From the NCBI RefSeq assembly GCF_009827315.1, contig NZ_WTYF01000004.1, forward strand, positions 558,001 to 622,000: DNA of 64,000 bases. The letters are read 5' to 3'. Below, in pieces: positions 54,701 to 64,000 of the stretch. Both the position numbers and the translations under genes were made by a program. The stretch is from Qipengyuania gaetbuli (GTDB lineage: Bacteria > Pseudomonadota > Alphaproteobacteria > Sphingomonadales > Sphingomonadaceae). The number at the start of each line of letters is the position of its first letter. Positions within the stretch are counted from its first letter, which is position 1. The notes under the pieces are model-generated. The model saw only the letters and a list, made by a program, of their open reading frames with translations. It had not been told where the DNA came from and ran no database searches.

Positions 54701-55198
54701 ATGAAGACGCTTCGCTTCCTCCCCTTCCTTGCCCTCGCCGCGGCGGCGCCCGCCGCTGCGCAGGACAAGCCTGCAACGGCTTTCCAGATCGTCGACGCGA
54801 TCGAGGCCTGCAAGCAGATCACCACGCCGACGTGGCTCGACCTCGACAGCCTTTCGGACCACGGCTGGAGGCCGTACCGCAAGGCTGCCGGTCGCCGTGC
54901 GCAGGTCGTGCGCGGTGCCTATGAAAAGGTCGGGAACGAAGCGCTCATCATCATCAGCAAGGAAGAGCTGAAGACCAAAGCCTGCGTCGTGTTCGCCAAG
55001 CTGGACAACACGTCCGACTATGGCCCCACCGCGCAAGGCGTGTCGCAGATCGTCGGCATGCCCACTCGCGCCGAAGGTCCGACATATTTCTGGTCGCTGG
55101 GCGACGGCATGAACATGCGCGTTGACCCGGCTGGCGACCGTGACAAGCCGATTGCGCGGTTCGAAATCACCGCCACCGCCGAGGAAACCGCCGAGTGA
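54701..55198 (+). CDS. Small secreted protein of unknown function in the TCA cluster (1)
   Basis: The 165-residue protein has a signal peptide (MKTLRFLPFLALAAAAPAAA). Its mature domain contains IVDAIEACKQITTPTWLDLD, HGWRPYRK and KACVVFAKLDN, with two Cys that may pair. It follows mdh by 29 bases and overlaps the next gene by GTGA. It shares size and general layout (early Cys-containing helix, then a strand with a second Cys) with the neighbour at 55195, so the two may be distant duplicates. Why a periplasmic protein sits in this operon is unknown. Confidence 0.7.
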   Translation: MKTLRFLPFLALAAAAPAAAQDKPATAFQIVDAIEACKQITTPTWLDLDSLSDHGWRPYRKAAGRRAQVVRGAYEKVGNEALIIISKEELKTKACVVFAKLDNTSDYGPTAQGVSQIVGMPTRAEGPTYFWSLGDGMNMRVDPAGDRDKPIARFEITATAEETAE

Positions 55199-55683
55199 GC
55201 GTGCTCCGCCCTTCGGCTTTCGCCCTGTGTGCGCTCGCATTCGCGACACCTGCGCTTGCGGGCGAGAAAACCGCAGGCGGCGACGAGTTCGCGATGGCGG
55301 CCGAAGCCTGCATCGACGGCCTCGCGCAAGGTGCGAGCCTTGCCGACAGCATGACGAAGGCCGGCTGGAAGGAAATGGGCAAGAACCCGTTCGGTACGCG
55401 CTACAAGCATGACGGCACCAGCCTTGCCATCGTGACGTCGGACATGATGGGTTCGCCGACTTGCGTGGTCGACGGCTATTCCAAGCAGGGCGAGCGCGAC
55501 GGGCTCGACGAGACGATCGAGGCACGCCTTGCCGCGAAATTCGCAGACCAGCTGACCGTCAACCGCAGCGGGTCGGGAGCAGGCTTCGTGGTCGGGGACG
55601 TCATCGCCATCCTGTCCTTCGAAAACCGCAGCGGCGGGCTCAGCACCCGCATCACCGCCATGTCCATGGCCGACGAACAGTAA
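55195..55683 (+). CDS. Small secreted protein of unknown function in the TCA cluster (2)
   Basis: The 162-residue protein has a signal peptide ([14 protein letters not shown]), then [38 protein letters not shown] and [16 protein letters not shown], again with two Cys. The GTG start overlaps the previous stop. Weak resemblance to the neighbour at 54701 in layout, not in detailed sequence. It ends 31 bases before sucD. Confidence 0.7.
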   Translation: MSVLRPSAFALCALAFATPALAGEKTAGGDEFAMAAEACIDGLAQGASLADSMTKAGWKEMGKNPFGTRYKHDGTSLAIVTSDMMGSPTCVVDGYSKQGERDGLDETIEARLAAKFADQLTVNRSGSGAGFVVGDVIAILSFENRSGGLSTRITAMSMADEQ

Positions 55684-55714
55684 CGCCCGAATTCAAGACG
55701 CAAGAGAGAGACTT

Positions 55715-56605
55715 ATGAGCATCCTCGTCGACAAGAATACCAAGGTCATCACCCAGGGTATGACCGGTGACACCGGCACCTTCCACACGCAGCAGGCACT
55801 GGATTACGGCACCCAGATGGTCGCGGGCGTTACCCCCGGCAAGGGCGGCACCTCGCACATCGGCCTGCCGAACTTCAACACCGTGCGCGAAGCCAAGGCC
55901 GAAACCGGCGCGACCGCATCGTGCATCTACGTGCCGCCGCCGTTCGCGGCCGACGCCATCCTCGAAGCGATCGATGCCGAGATGGAACTGATCGTCGCGA
56001 TCACCGAAGGCATTCCGGTGCTCGACATGGTCAAGGTCAAGGCCGCCCTGCGTGGGTCCAACAGCCGCCTGATCGGCCCGAACTGCCCCGGCGTGCTGAC
56101 GCCCGGCGAATGCAAGATCGGCATCATGCCCGGTTCGATCTTCCAGAAGGGCAGCGTCGGCGTGGTCTCGCGCTCGGGCACGCTGACCTACGAAGCCGTC
56201 CACCAGACCACCATGGTCGGCCTCGGCCAGACCACTGCGGTCGGCATCGGCGGCGACCCGGTCAACGGCACCAACTTTATCGACGTGCTCGACCTCTTCC
56301 TCGACGACGACGACACCAAGTCGATCATCATGATCGGCGAAATCGGCGGCAGCGCGGAAGAAGAAGCGGCCGAGTTCATCAAGCAGGAAGCCGCCAAGGG
56401 CCGCAAGAAGCCGATGGTCGGCTTCATCGCGGGCCGCACGGCGCCTCCGGGCCGCCGCATGGGCCATGCAGGCGCGATCGTCTCGGGCGGCCAGGGCGGC
56501 GCCGAAGACAAGATCGCCGCAATGGAAGCGGCGGGCATCCGCGTGTCGCCCTCGCCCAGCGAGCTTGGCACCACGCTGGATGCGATGCTGAAGGAACTCG
56601 CCTGA
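55715..56605 (+). CDS. sucD: Succinyl-CoA ligase [ADP-forming] subunit alpha
   Basis: The 296-residue alpha subunit binds CoA and carries the phosphohistidine. Motifs: [66 protein letters not shown] and the active His in [16 protein letters not shown]. The beta subunit gene sucC, which normally sits directly before it, is not in the window. Confidence 0.97.
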   Translation: MSILVDKNTKVITQGMTGDTGTFHTQQALDYGTQMVAGVTPGKGGTSHIGLPNFNTVREAKAETGATASCIYVPPPFAADAILEAIDAEMELIVAITEGIPVLDMVKVKAALRGSNSRLIGPNCPGVLTPGECKIGIMPGSIFQKGSVGVVSRSGTLTYEAVHQTTMVGLGQTTAVGIGGDPVNGTNFIDVLDLFLDDDDTKSIIMIGEIGGSAEEEAAEFIKQEAAKGRKKPMVGFIAGRTAPPGRRMGHAGAIVSGGQGGAEDKIAAMEAAGIRVSPSPSELGTTLDAMLKELA

Positions 56606-56711
56606 TCCACGGCACGGCGCGGCAAGGTTTTCTCCTCCCCGGGAGCCTTCCGCACCGCCGAGGCATTGGCGTTTAGGAGCCGGCACAAGATCCGGCGCGA
56701 AAGGTAGCCCG

Positions 56712-59543
56712 ATGGGTAACGAAAGCCACGATTTCCTCCCCGAACTGGGGGACCAGGAAGCCCCGCAGCCGGGCCCCAGCTGGGGCAATCCGCGCTGGAT
56801 GGCAGAGGTCGTCGACAGCGGCGCGGACCTGACCGCCGCGCTCGACCCGACGCAGATGCGCCTCGCCGTTGCGCAGGCCGCCGAGAAGGCCGGCAAGGCG
56901 AACGATCCCAAAGCGATCGCGCAGGCCGCCGACGACAGCATCCGCGCGATGCTGCTGGTCCGCCTTTACCGCGTGCGCGGCCATTTGGCGGCCAACCTCG
57001 ACCCCCTCGGCCTCACCCACCGCGAAGTGCCGGAAGACCTGACGCTGGAATGGCACGGCTTTGCCGGCCAGGAAGACAAGGAAGTCTACGTCGGCGGCGT
57101 GTTCGGCTTCGAATGGGTCACCGTTCGCGACCTCTACAACGCCCTGCGCGCAACCTATTGCGGCAAGGTGGGCCTCGAATACATGCACATCTCGGACACG
57201 GAGGAACGCCGCTTCCTCCAAGACAAGTTCGAGCAGCCGGAAGACACGATCCAGTTCACCGAGGAAGGCAAGCGCGCCATCCTCGCGGCGGTGATCCGCG
57301 GCGAGGAATACGAGAAGTTCCTTGGCAAGAAATACGTCGGCACCAAGCGCTTCGGCCTCGACGGCGGCGAATCCATGATCCCGGCGCTGGAAGCGGTGAT
57401 CAAGTATGGCGGCCAGCTCGGCGTGCGCGAGATCATCTACGGCATGGCCCACCGCGGCCGCCTGAACGTCCTCGCGAATGTGATGGGCAAGCCTTACAAG
57501 GTCATCTTCCACGAATTCTCTGGCGGCAGCGCCAACCCCGACGATGTCGGCGGTTCGGGCGACGTGAAGTACCATCTCGGCACCAGCACCGACCGCGAAT
57601 TCGACGGCATCGACGTGCACATGAGCCTTGTGCCCAACCCCTCGCACCTCGAGGCGGTGAACCCGGTTGTGCTCGGCAAGACCCGCGCGCAGCAGGCAAT
57701 CCGCGACGACCTCAAGAAGCACGAACAGGTCCTGCCGGTCCTCCTCCACGGCGACGCGGCTTTCGCGGGCCAGGGTATCGTGTGGGAGTGCCTCGGCTTT
57801 TCGGGCGTGCGCGGCTACAACACCGGCGGCTGCCTGCACTTCGTCATCAACAACCAGATCGGCTTTACCACCAGCCCGCAGTTCGCGCGCTCCAGCCCCT
57901 ATCCCTCCGACGTGGCGAAGGGTGTCCAGGCGCCGATCCTGCACGTCAATGGCGACGATCCGGAAGCGGTGACCTTCGCCTGCAAGCTGGCCATCGAATA
58001 CCGCCAGGTCTTCGGCCGCGACATCGTGATCGACATGTGGTGCTATCGCCGCTTTGGCCACAACGAGGGCGACGAACCGAAATTCACCCAGCCGCTGATG
58101 TATGACGCCATCCGCCAGCATCCGCGAGTGAGCGAGATCTACGCTGCGCGCCTCGAGGAAGAGGGCGTGATCGCGAAGGGCTATGCCGACGAGCTGCGCA
58201 AGGAGTTCGACGCCCACCTCGAAGAGGAATTCGCCGCCGCCAAGGACTACAAGCCCAACGAGGCGGACTGGTTCGGTGGCCGCTGGGCCGGCATGAACAA
58301 GCCTGCCGATCCCGAAAACGCGCGCCGCAACGTCGAGACCGCGATCGAGAAGAAGCTTTTCGACAGCCTCGGCCGCACGCTGACCACCGTCCCCGAGGAT
58401 GTGACTATCCACAAGACGCTGGAGCGCGTGCTCAAGGCCAAGAAGGACATGTTCGACAGCGGCACCGGCTTCGACTGGGCCACCGCCGAGGCATTGGCCT
58501 TCGGCAGCCTCGTCACCGAAGGCTTCGGCGTGCGCCTGTCCGGCCAGGATTCGGGCCGCGGCACCTTCAGCCAGCGCCACGCCGTCTGGGTCGACCAGAA
58601 GACCGAGCGCAAGTACATCCCTCTCACCACCCTGCCCCACGGCAAGTTCGAGGTCTACGACAGCCCGCTGTCCGAATACGGCGTGCTCGGCTTCGAATAC
58701 GGTTTCGCCATGGCGGACCCGAAGAGCCTGGTCATGTGGGAAGCGCAGTTCGGCGATTTCGCCAATGGTGCGCAGATCATGATCGACCAGTTCATCGCTG
58801 CGGGCGAAGTGAAGTGGCTGCGCGCTAACGGCCTCGTCCTGCTGCTGCCTCACGGCTACGAGGGACAGGGCCCCGAACACAGCTCGGCGCGTCTCGAACG
58901 CTTTCTGCAGCTGTGCGCGAACGACAACATCCAGGTCTGCAACATCACCGACCCGGCGAATTACTTCCACGTGCTTCGCCGCCAGATGCTGCGCCCGTTC
59001 CGCAAGCCGCTCGTCATCATGACGCCCAAGTCGCTGCTGCGCCACCCGATGGCCAAGAGCGAGGCGGAAGGGTTCCTCGGCGATACGCATTTCATGCGCA
59101 TCAAGTCGGACCTGAAGACCATTGCTGACGACAAGGTGAAGCGCCTCGTCCTGTGTTCGGGCAAGGTCGCCTACGACCTGATGCAACGCCGCGACGAAGC
59201 CGGTCTCGAAGACGTCTCCATCGTCCGGATCGAGCAGCTCTATCCCTTCCCCGGCGACCCGCTTGCGGTCCGCCTGGAGCGGATGAAGAACCTCGAGACG
59301 ATCGTCTGGTGCCAGGAAGAACCGAAGAACAACGGTGCTTGGTTCTTCGTCGACCGTCTCATCGAAGAAGCGGCCGACAAGGCCGGCAAGAAGGGCATGC
59401 GCCCCTGCTATGCCGGCCGCGAAGTCGGCGCGTCGCCCGCCACCGGGTTCGCCAGCCGTCACCAGGTCCAGCAGGAAGCGCTGGTCAATATCGCACTCGG
59501 CCTGAACGGCGACACCTCCGCCGCTTCTACAACCTGCTCCTGA
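56712..59543 (+). CDS. sucA: 2-oxoglutarate dehydrogenase E1 component
   Basis: Thiamine-diphosphate-dependent decarboxylase of the OGDH complex. The 943-residue protein has the N-terminal segment ([13 protein letters not shown]), [35 protein letters not shown], the ThDP motif around [16 protein letters not shown] and [10 protein letters not shown], and the C-terminal [20 protein letters not shown]. Length is normal. It is followed by sucB after 28 bases. Confidence 0.97.
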   Translation: MGNESHDFLPELGDQEAPQPGPSWGNPRWMAEVVDSGADLTAALDPTQMRLAVAQAAEKAGKANDPKAIAQAADDSIRAMLLVRLYRVRGHLAANLDPLGLTHREVPEDLTLEWHGFAGQEDKEVYVGGVFGFEWVTVRDLYNALRATYCGKVGLEYMHISDTEERRFLQDKFEQPEDTIQFTEEGKRAILAAVIRGEEYEKFLGKKYVGTKRFGLDGGESMIPALEAVIKYGGQLGVREIIYGMAHRGRLNVLANVMGKPYKVIFHEFSGGSANPDDVGGSGDVKYHLGTSTDREFDGIDVHMSLVPNPSHLEAVNPVVLGKTRAQQAIRDDLKKHEQVLPVLLHGDAAFAGQGIVWECLGFSGVRGYNTGGCLHFVINNQIGFTTSPQFARSSPYPSDVAKGVQAPILHVNGDDPEAVTFACKLAIEYRQVFGRDIVIDMWCYRRFGHNEGDEPKFTQPLMYDAIRQHPRVSEIYAARLEEEGVIAKGYADELRKEFDAHLEEEFAAAKDYKPNEADWFGGRWAGMNKPADPENARRNVETAIEKKLFDSLGRTLTTVPEDVTIHKTLERVLKAKKDMFDSGTGFDWATAEALAFGSLVTEGFGVRLSGQDSGRGTFSQRHAVWVDQKTERKYIPLTTLPHGKFEVYDSPLSEYGVLGFEYGFAMADPKSLVMWEAQFGDFANGAQIMIDQFIAAGEVKWLRANGLVLLLPHGYEGQGPEHSSARLERFLQLCANDNIQVCNITDPANYFHVLRRQMLRPFRKPLVIMTPKSLLRHPMAKSEAEGFLGDTHFMRIKSDLKTIADDKVKRLVLCSGKVAYDLMQRRDEAGLEDVSIVRIEQLYPFPGDPLAVRLERMKNLETIVWCQEEPKNNGAWFFVDRLIEEAADKAGKKGMRPCYAGREVGASPATGFASRHQVQQEALVNIALGLNGDTSAASTTCS

Positions 59544-59571
59544 TCGAGGCCCTAGAAGGAAAAATCTGACC

Positions 59572-60810
59572 ATGGCCACCGAAGTCAAAGTCCCCACGCT
59601 CGGCGAGAGCGTTACCGAAGCCTCCATCGGCGAATTGCTGAAGAACGTCGGCGATGCCGTCGCGGTCGACGAGCCGATCGTCAGCCTTGAAACCGACAAG
59701 GTCGCGGTCGAGGCCCCCTCGCCCGTCGCCGGCGTCATCAAGGAATTCAAGGTCGCAGTCGGCGACACTGTCGAAGTCGGCGCTGTACTCGCCATCATCG
59801 ACGAAGGCGGCACTGCCGCTGCCGCGCCTGCTGCAGAGCCCAAGGCCGCCGCGCCCGATGCCGGCGTCGAGAAGACTGCCCCGGCACAGGCCAAGGAAGC
59901 GCTCGGCTCCGACGCATCGCAGACCCTGTCGCCCGCCGTGCGCCGCGCGGTGCTGGAACACGGTGTCGATCCCTCCACCATCAAGGGCACCGGCAAGGAC
60001 GGCCGCTTGACGAAAGAAGACGTGATCGCAGCCGCCCAGGCCAAGACCAGCAGCCCCGCACCGGCCCAGGCCGCCTCGGCACCTACACCTGCTGCTGCCG
60101 CCACCGGCGAACGCCGCGAGGAACGGGTCAAGATGACCCGCATGCGCCAGACCATCGCCAAGCGTCTCAAGAGCGCACAGGACACGGCCGCGCTGCTGAC
60201 GACCTTCAACGACGTCGACATGTCCGCCGTCATCGAATCGCGCGAGCGTTACAAGGACCTCTTCGCCAAGAAGCACGACATCAAGCTCGGCTTCATGAGC
60301 TACTTCGCCAAGGCCGCCTGCCTTGCGCTGAAGGACATCCCGGGCGTCAACGCGCAGATCGACGGCGATGAAATCGTCTATCACGATTACGTCGACATCT
60401 CGGTCGCGGTCTCGGCTCCCAATGGCCTCGTGGTCCCCGTCGTGCGCGATGCGGACAGCAAGAGCTTCGCCCAGATCGAGAAGGACATCGCCGACTTCGG
60501 CAAGCGCGCCAAGGAAGGCACGCTGACCATGGAAGACATGAAGGATGGTACCTTCACCATCTCCAACGGCGGCGTGTTCGGCGGCCTGATGTCGACCCCG
60601 ATCATCAACCCCCCGCAGAGCGCCGTTCTCGGCCTCCACCGCATCGAGGACCGTCCGGTCGTACGCAACGGCGAGATCGTCATCCGCCCGATGATGTATA
60701 TCGCCCTGTCCTACGATCACCGCCTGATCGACGGCCGCGAGGCGGTCACCGCACTGAAAATCATCAAGGAAGCGATCGAAGATCCGACCCGGATGCTGAT
60801 CGACCTCTGA
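59572..60810 (+). CDS. sucB: Dihydrolipoyllysine-residue succinyltransferase (OGDH E2)
   Basis: The 412-residue E2 has one lipoyl domain, with the modified Lys in [14 protein letters not shown] near residue 43. An Ala/Pro linker, the peripheral-subunit-binding domain ([20 protein letters not shown]) and the catalytic domain follow. The catalytic domain has [20 protein letters not shown] and the active His in [14 protein letters not shown]. Its specificity for succinyl transfer follows from linkage to sucA. Confidence 0.97.
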   Translation: MATEVKVPTLGESVTEASIGELLKNVGDAVAVDEPIVSLETDKVAVEAPSPVAGVIKEFKVAVGDTVEVGAVLAIIDEGGTAAAAPAAEPKAAAPDAGVEKTAPAQAKEALGSDASQTLSPAVRRAVLEHGVDPSTIKGTGKDGRLTKEDVIAAAQAKTSSPAPAQAASAPTPAAAATGERREERVKMTRMRQTIAKRLKSAQDTAALLTTFNDVDMSAVIESRERYKDLFAKKHDIKLGFMSYFAKAACLALKDIPGVNAQIDGDEIVYHDYVDISVAVSAPNGLVVPVVRDADSKSFAQIEKDIADFGKRAKEGTLTMEDMKDGTFTISNGGVFGGLMSTPIINPPQSAVLGLHRIEDRPVVRNGEIVIRPMMYIALSYDHRLIDGREAVTALKIIKEAIEDPTRMLIDL

Positions 60811-60820
60811 GGAAGAAATC

Positions 60821-62233
60821 ATGGCTGAATACGACTACGACGTCCTCGTCATCGGCGCTGGCCCGGGTGGCTATGTCGCTGCAATCCGCGCCGCGCAGCT
60901 GGGCCTGAAGACCGCCTGCGCCGAAAGCCGCGAGACGCTGGGCGGGACCTGCCTCAACGTCGGCTGCATTCCGTCGAAGGCGATGCTGCACGCATCGGAA
61001 TTCTTCGATGCCGCGGCGAACGGCACGATGGCCGACATGGGCATCGAGGTCGCTCCCAAGCTCAACCTCGACAAGATGCACGCACAGCGCATCGACGCCG
61101 TGGACGGCCTGACCAAGGGCATCGAATTCCTGTTCAAGAAGAACAAGGTCGACTGGAAGAAGGGCCACGCCACCTTCCAGGACGCGCACACGGTCAAGGT
61201 CGGCGACGAAACCGTCACCGCGAAGAACGTGATCATCGCCACCGGGTCGTCGGTCACCCCGCTTCCGGGAGTGGAAGTCGACAATGACAAGCAGGTCGTG
61301 GTCGATTCCACCGGTGCTCTCGAACTTAAGGCCGTGCCGAAGAAGATGGTCGTCATCGGCGGCGGCGTGATCGGGCTGGAGCTCGGTTCGGTCTGGCGCC
61401 GTCTGGGTGCAGAGGTCGTGGTGGTCGAATATCTCGACAAGCTACTGCCCGGCATGGACGACGACGTCCGCAAGGAAGCAGCCAAGATCTTCAAGAAGCA
61501 AGGCATGGAACTGCGCCTGTCGACCAAGGTCACCGGATGCACCGTCAAGGGCAAGAAGGCCACGCTGACGCTCGAACCCGCCGCCGGGGGCGAAGCCACG
61601 ACGCTGGATGCGGATTGCGTGCTGGTCTCGATCGGCCGCCGTCCGAACACGCAGGGCCTCGGCCTCGAGAACATCGGTCTCGAGGTGAACCAGCGCGGCC
61701 AGATCGAAACCGATCACGACTTCCGCACCAAAGTCGACGGTGTGTGGGCCATCGGCGACGTCGTTCCCGGCCCCATGCTTGCGCACAAGGCCGAGGATGA
61801 AGGCATCGCCTGCGCCGAGAACGTGGCGGGCCTGACCGGCATCGTGAACCACGACATCATCCCGGGCGTGGTCTACACTTGGCCCGAATTCGCCGGTGTC
61901 GGCCTGACCCAGGACGAAGCCATCGAAAAGATGGGCGGCGACAAGGCCAAGGTGAAGATCGGCAAGTTCCCGATGATGGCGAACAGCCGCGCCAAGACCA
62001 ATCACGAACCCGACGGCTTCGTGAAGATCATCGCCGAAGCTGAAAGCGACCGCGTGCTGGGCGTCTGGGCGATTGCCAGCGTCGCCGGCACGATGATCGC
62101 GCAGGCGGCACAGGCGATGGAATTCGGCGCAACGTCGGAAGACATCGCCTATACCTGCCACGCCCACCCGACGCATTCCGAAGCGATCAAGGAAGCGGCG
62201 ATGGCGGTGCAGGGCAAGCCTATCCACATCTGA
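60821..62233 (+). CDS. lpdA: Dihydrolipoyl dehydrogenase (E3)
   Basis: The 470-residue flavoprotein reoxidises lipoamide. It has VIGAGPGGYVAAIRAAQLG, the redox Cys pair in GGTCLNVGCIPSKAML, the NAD site VVIGGGVIGLELGS, IGDVVPGPMLAHKAEDEG and the C-terminal His-Glu in CHAHPTHSEAIKEA. The gene lies 10 bases after sucB. Confidence 0.97.
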   Translation: MAEYDYDVLVIGAGPGGYVAAIRAAQLGLKTACAESRETLGGTCLNVGCIPSKAMLHASEFFDAAANGTMADMGIEVAPKLNLDKMHAQRIDAVDGLTKGIEFLFKKNKVDWKKGHATFQDAHTVKVGDETVTAKNVIIATGSSVTPLPGVEVDNDKQVVVDSTGALELKAVPKKMVVIGGGVIGLELGSVWRRLGAEVVVVEYLDKLLPGMDDDVRKEAAKIFKKQGMELRLSTKVTGCTVKGKKATLTLEPAAGGEATTLDADCVLVSIGRRPNTQGLGLENIGLEVNQRGQIETDHDFRTKVDGVWAIGDVVPGPMLAHKAEDEGIACAENVAGLTGIVNHDIIPGVVYTWPEFAGVGLTQDEAIEKMGGDKAKVKIGKFPMMANSRAKTNHEPDGFVKIIAEAESDRVLGVWAIASVAGTMIAQAAQAMEFGATSEDIAYTCHAHPTHSEAIKEAAMAVQGKPIHI

Positions 62234-62241
62234 TGCATTCC

Positions 62242-62274
62242 GGCGGTACCGGACGATGAATGACCGGTACCGCC
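62242..62274 (+). promoter_or_regulatory. Perfect 11-bp hairpin enclosing a start codon
   Basis: GGCGGTACCGG and CCGGTACCGCC pair without mismatch around the loop ACGATGAATGA, which holds the ATG of the next gene (62256). No T tract follows. It may attenuate transcription after lpdA or control translation of the membrane protein gene. If translation starts at the next ATG (62277), it would be a plain intergenic hairpin. Confidence 0.6.
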
Positions 62275-63068
62275 TGATGCTCTCTCTGGCCGTTCCTGCC
62301 GTCGCAGGACTGGCCTATCTCGCAGCATCCGGCGCGCCTGCGCACTACCTCGCTATAAATGGCGGTGGATTGCTGCTGGCACTTGGCTGGATAGCATTCG
62401 GCCGCGTTCCCGATAGCGAAATCGCCAAGCACGTCCTGCAGGCAGTGCTGCTCGCCCTGTTCGCCCTGCCCCTGTTCACTGGCCCCGACATCGAGGGCGT
62501 GCGGCGCTGGCTCCCGCTCGGCCCGATGTCGCTTCATGCAGGAATGCTGCTCATCCCGTTGCTTGTCTGCTTGTGCGTGCGCGATCTGCGCTACGGTCCG
62601 TGGGTTCTCGGCGCGGGCCTAGGGATCGCTCTGCTACAGCCCGATGCGGCGAGTGCCACTGCCCTAGCGCTCGTCGCCGCCGCGCTCTCATGGATGCACC
62701 GCAAGCCGCTCTTCGCTGCCATTGCGGCGCTTGGCCTTGCAGCTTGCATCATCGCGTTCGGTGCTGGCGACCTGCCCCCCGAACCTCTTGTCGAGCACGT
62801 ATTTGCCGATGCCTGGGCGGTGCAGCCGTTGATCGCACTAGCACTTGCTGCGGCAGTATTTACCGCCCTTGTCCTGCTTTTGACGGCGCGAACCGTGCCC
62901 CATGAGGAGAGGGTTGCAATGGCCGCCGCCATGATCGGATTCACAGCGATGTCCCTCATCGGAAACTACCCGACACCCATCCTCGGCTATGGCGCGGCGC
63001 CAATCCTCGGCTTCGGGCTTGCGTTGGGTGCGGTCCCGCGCGACTATCGGCATTCGACCGAGGATTGA
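62256..63068 (+). CDS. Multi-pass membrane protein, shortened SEDS (FtsW/RodA)-like
   Basis: The 270-residue protein has about eight hydrophobic helices. Three places recall SEDS glycosyltransferases: GVRRWLPLGPMSLHAGM (residues 81-97, like the GARRW-LG-QPSE region), IALLQPDAASATALALV (124-140, like the QPDFGT region with its catalytic-type Asp), and a C-terminal PTPILGYGAAPILGFGLALG (like the loop ending in SYGGSS). It is about 100 residues shorter than FtsW or RodA and lacks the Glu of QPSE. Function unknown. An alternative start is ATG 62277. Confidence 0.55.
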   Translation: MNDRYRLMLSLAVPAVAGLAYLAASGAPAHYLAINGGGLLLALGWIAFGRVPDSEIAKHVLQAVLLALFALPLFTGPDIEGVRRWLPLGPMSLHAGMLLIPLLVCLCVRDLRYGPWVLGAGLGIALLQPDAASATALALVAAALSWMHRKPLFAAIAALGLAACIIAFGAGDLPPEPLVEHVFADAWAVQPLIALALAAAVFTALVLLLTARTVPHEERVAMAAAMIGFTAMSLIGNYPTPILGYGAAPILGFGLALGAVPRDYRHSTED

Positions 63069-63100
63069 CCGCCGGGAACGGCGCGGGGGGGGGAGACGCA

Positions 63101-64000
63101 ATGGCCTATCCGAAACTGACCAAGAAGCCCGGCGCGCTGGAAACGGCAGCGGCAGTCGCAAAGGGCGAGCTGTCTCCGCTGGAAGCGGTCGATGCGGCCA
63201 TCGCCCGGATCGAGCATCTCGATACGCATATCAACGCCGTGGTGGTCTGCGATTTCGAGCGCGCCCGCACCACTGCCCGCGCGATGGCCGGGGGCAAGCC
63301 CGCAGCCGACCAGCCCCTGTTCGGCGTGCCGATGACGATCAAGGAAAGCTTCGACATCGAAGGCCTGCCCACGTGCTGGGGGCACACCGCCTACGCGGAC
63401 AACATCGCGTCCGCCGATTCCGCAGTGGTTCGCAAGCTGAAGGCAGCGGGGGTCATCTTCCTCGGCAAGACCAATGTCCCGCCCGACCTTGCCGACTGGC
63501 AGTCGAACAACCCCGTATATGGCCGCACCAACAATCCCCACGACCACGAACGCTCGCCGGGTGGGTCGTCAGGCGGCTCCGCAGCGGCCGTGGCAAGCGG
63601 CATGGTGCCGTGCGAATTCGGCACCGACATCGGCGGTTCGGTCCGCGTGCCGGCCCATTTCTGCGGGGTCTGGGGCCACAAATCGAGCTGGGGGCTGATC
63701 AGCAAGGAAGGCCACGACCATCCGCTCGTCGCCGGCATCGGCGCCCATGATGGCGCGCTATCCATCGCCGGACCGCTCGCCCGCAATGCAGCCGATCTCG
63801 CCGCTCTCGTGACCATCACGAGCGAACGCCCCCTTCATACCGAGCGCAAGCCGGTGAAGAAGATGCGCCTGCTGGCCCTGACCGGTCATCCGACCTGTCC
63901 GACAGACGAGGGCGTGAGGGTTCCGCTCGAAGAAGCCTTTGCCGCGCTTGAGGCCGAAGGCGCGCAGGTCGACCGGACCAGCGATCTCCTGCCGGACCTT
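63101..64000 (+). CDS. Amidase signature family hydrolase, N-terminal part
   Basis: The gene runs off the window edge after 300 codons. The amidase signature triad is visible: Lys81 in GVPMTIKESFD, the Ser in RSPGGSSGGSAAAVASG (near 156) and the nucleophile Ser180 in GTDIGGSVRVPAHFCG. The RTNNPHDHERSPGG context fits hydrolases of small amides as well as GatA-like proteins. Since the C-terminus is missing, the substrate cannot be guessed. The ATG at 63101 is preceded by a GGGGGAGA Shine-Dalgarno sequence. Confidence 0.9.
   Translation, partial: MAYPKLTKKPGALETAAAVAKGELSPLEAVDAAIARIEHLDTHINAVVVCDFERARTTARAMAGGKPAADQPLFGVPMTIKESFDIEGLPTCWGHTAYADNIASADSAVVRKLKAAGVIFLGKTNVPPDLADWQSNNPVYGRTNNPHDHERSPGGSSGGSAAAVASGMVPCEFGTDIGGSVRVPAHFCGVWGHKSSWGLISKEGHDHPLVAGIGAHDGALSIAGPLARNAADLAALVTITSERPLHTERKPVKKMRLLALTGHPTCPTDEGVRVPLEEAFAALEAEGAQVDRTSDLLPDL

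Noticed and set aside
56673-60233. A very long minus-strand reading frame opposite sucA-sucB
   Set aside because: It is the GC-rich antisense of two certain genes, its translation is low-complexity and shows no family motif.

Overview
The window looks like a contiguous piece of an alphaproteobacterial chromosome, most likely from Sphingomonadales / Erythrobacteraceae (inference). The base composition is GC-rich. There is a CckA-type cell-cycle kinase, LexA boxes of the alphaproteobacterial form GAAC-N7-GAAC precede recA and uvrA, and many small secreted proteins match types common in sphingomonads. Nearly all of it is core housekeeping. I see no tRNA, rRNA, CRISPR array, transposase or integrase.

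Layout. 0-9 kb: the end of a KefB/C-type antiporter, alaS, a ugd / UDP-glucuronate epimerase / methyltransferase operon for acidic sugar nucleotides, a GST and recA. 9-15 kb: two tandem DUF4139 proteins, CckA and a DUF2062 membrane protein. 15-30 kb: smpB, an AstE/AspA-type deacylase, dapA, slt, greB, an outer-membrane barrel, rlmN, a MOSC protein, a pteridine-reductase-like SDR coupled to a cytochrome b / molybdopterin oxidoreductase pair, cfa, and an acyltransferase broken by one in-frame TGA. 30-34.6 kb: argG, then about 500 nt of non-coding DNA that reads as a highly structured RNA (several cUUCGg hairpins and a GNRA-capped terminal hairpin), rlpA, a secreted Hcp-like protein with a calcium-loop insert, and an HTH protein carrying a 34-nt dispersed repeat in frame.

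34.6-37.1 kb is the accessory part. It is visibly AT-richer and sits just downstream of uvrA. A four-helix membrane protein overlaps a DndC-like PAPS-reductase-family enzyme. Next come a detached copy of the uvrA 3' end (about 94% identical to the real one over 176 bp) and a small DUF7662-like gene with its own AT-rich promoter and palindrome. This looks like a two-step insertion hotspot at the uvrA 3' end and is the best candidate for an undescribed (possibly defence) system.

37-64 kb: uvrA with a LexA box, a META-type lipoprotein, a GH24 muramidase, a diguanylate cyclase, thpR, a Dcp-type M3 peptidase, a btuB-F-C-D cobalamin-uptake operon behind a cobalamin riboswitch and coupled by GTGA overlaps, a SleB-type hydrolase, and a TCA-cycle cluster mdh - two small secreted proteins - sucD - sucA - sucB - lpdA (no sucC here). 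The window ends with a shortened SEDS-like membrane protein and an amidase cut by the edge.

Coordinates of recoded starts are my choices, based on homology, Shine-Dalgarno sequences and overlaps. Functions are assigned by motif recognition only.
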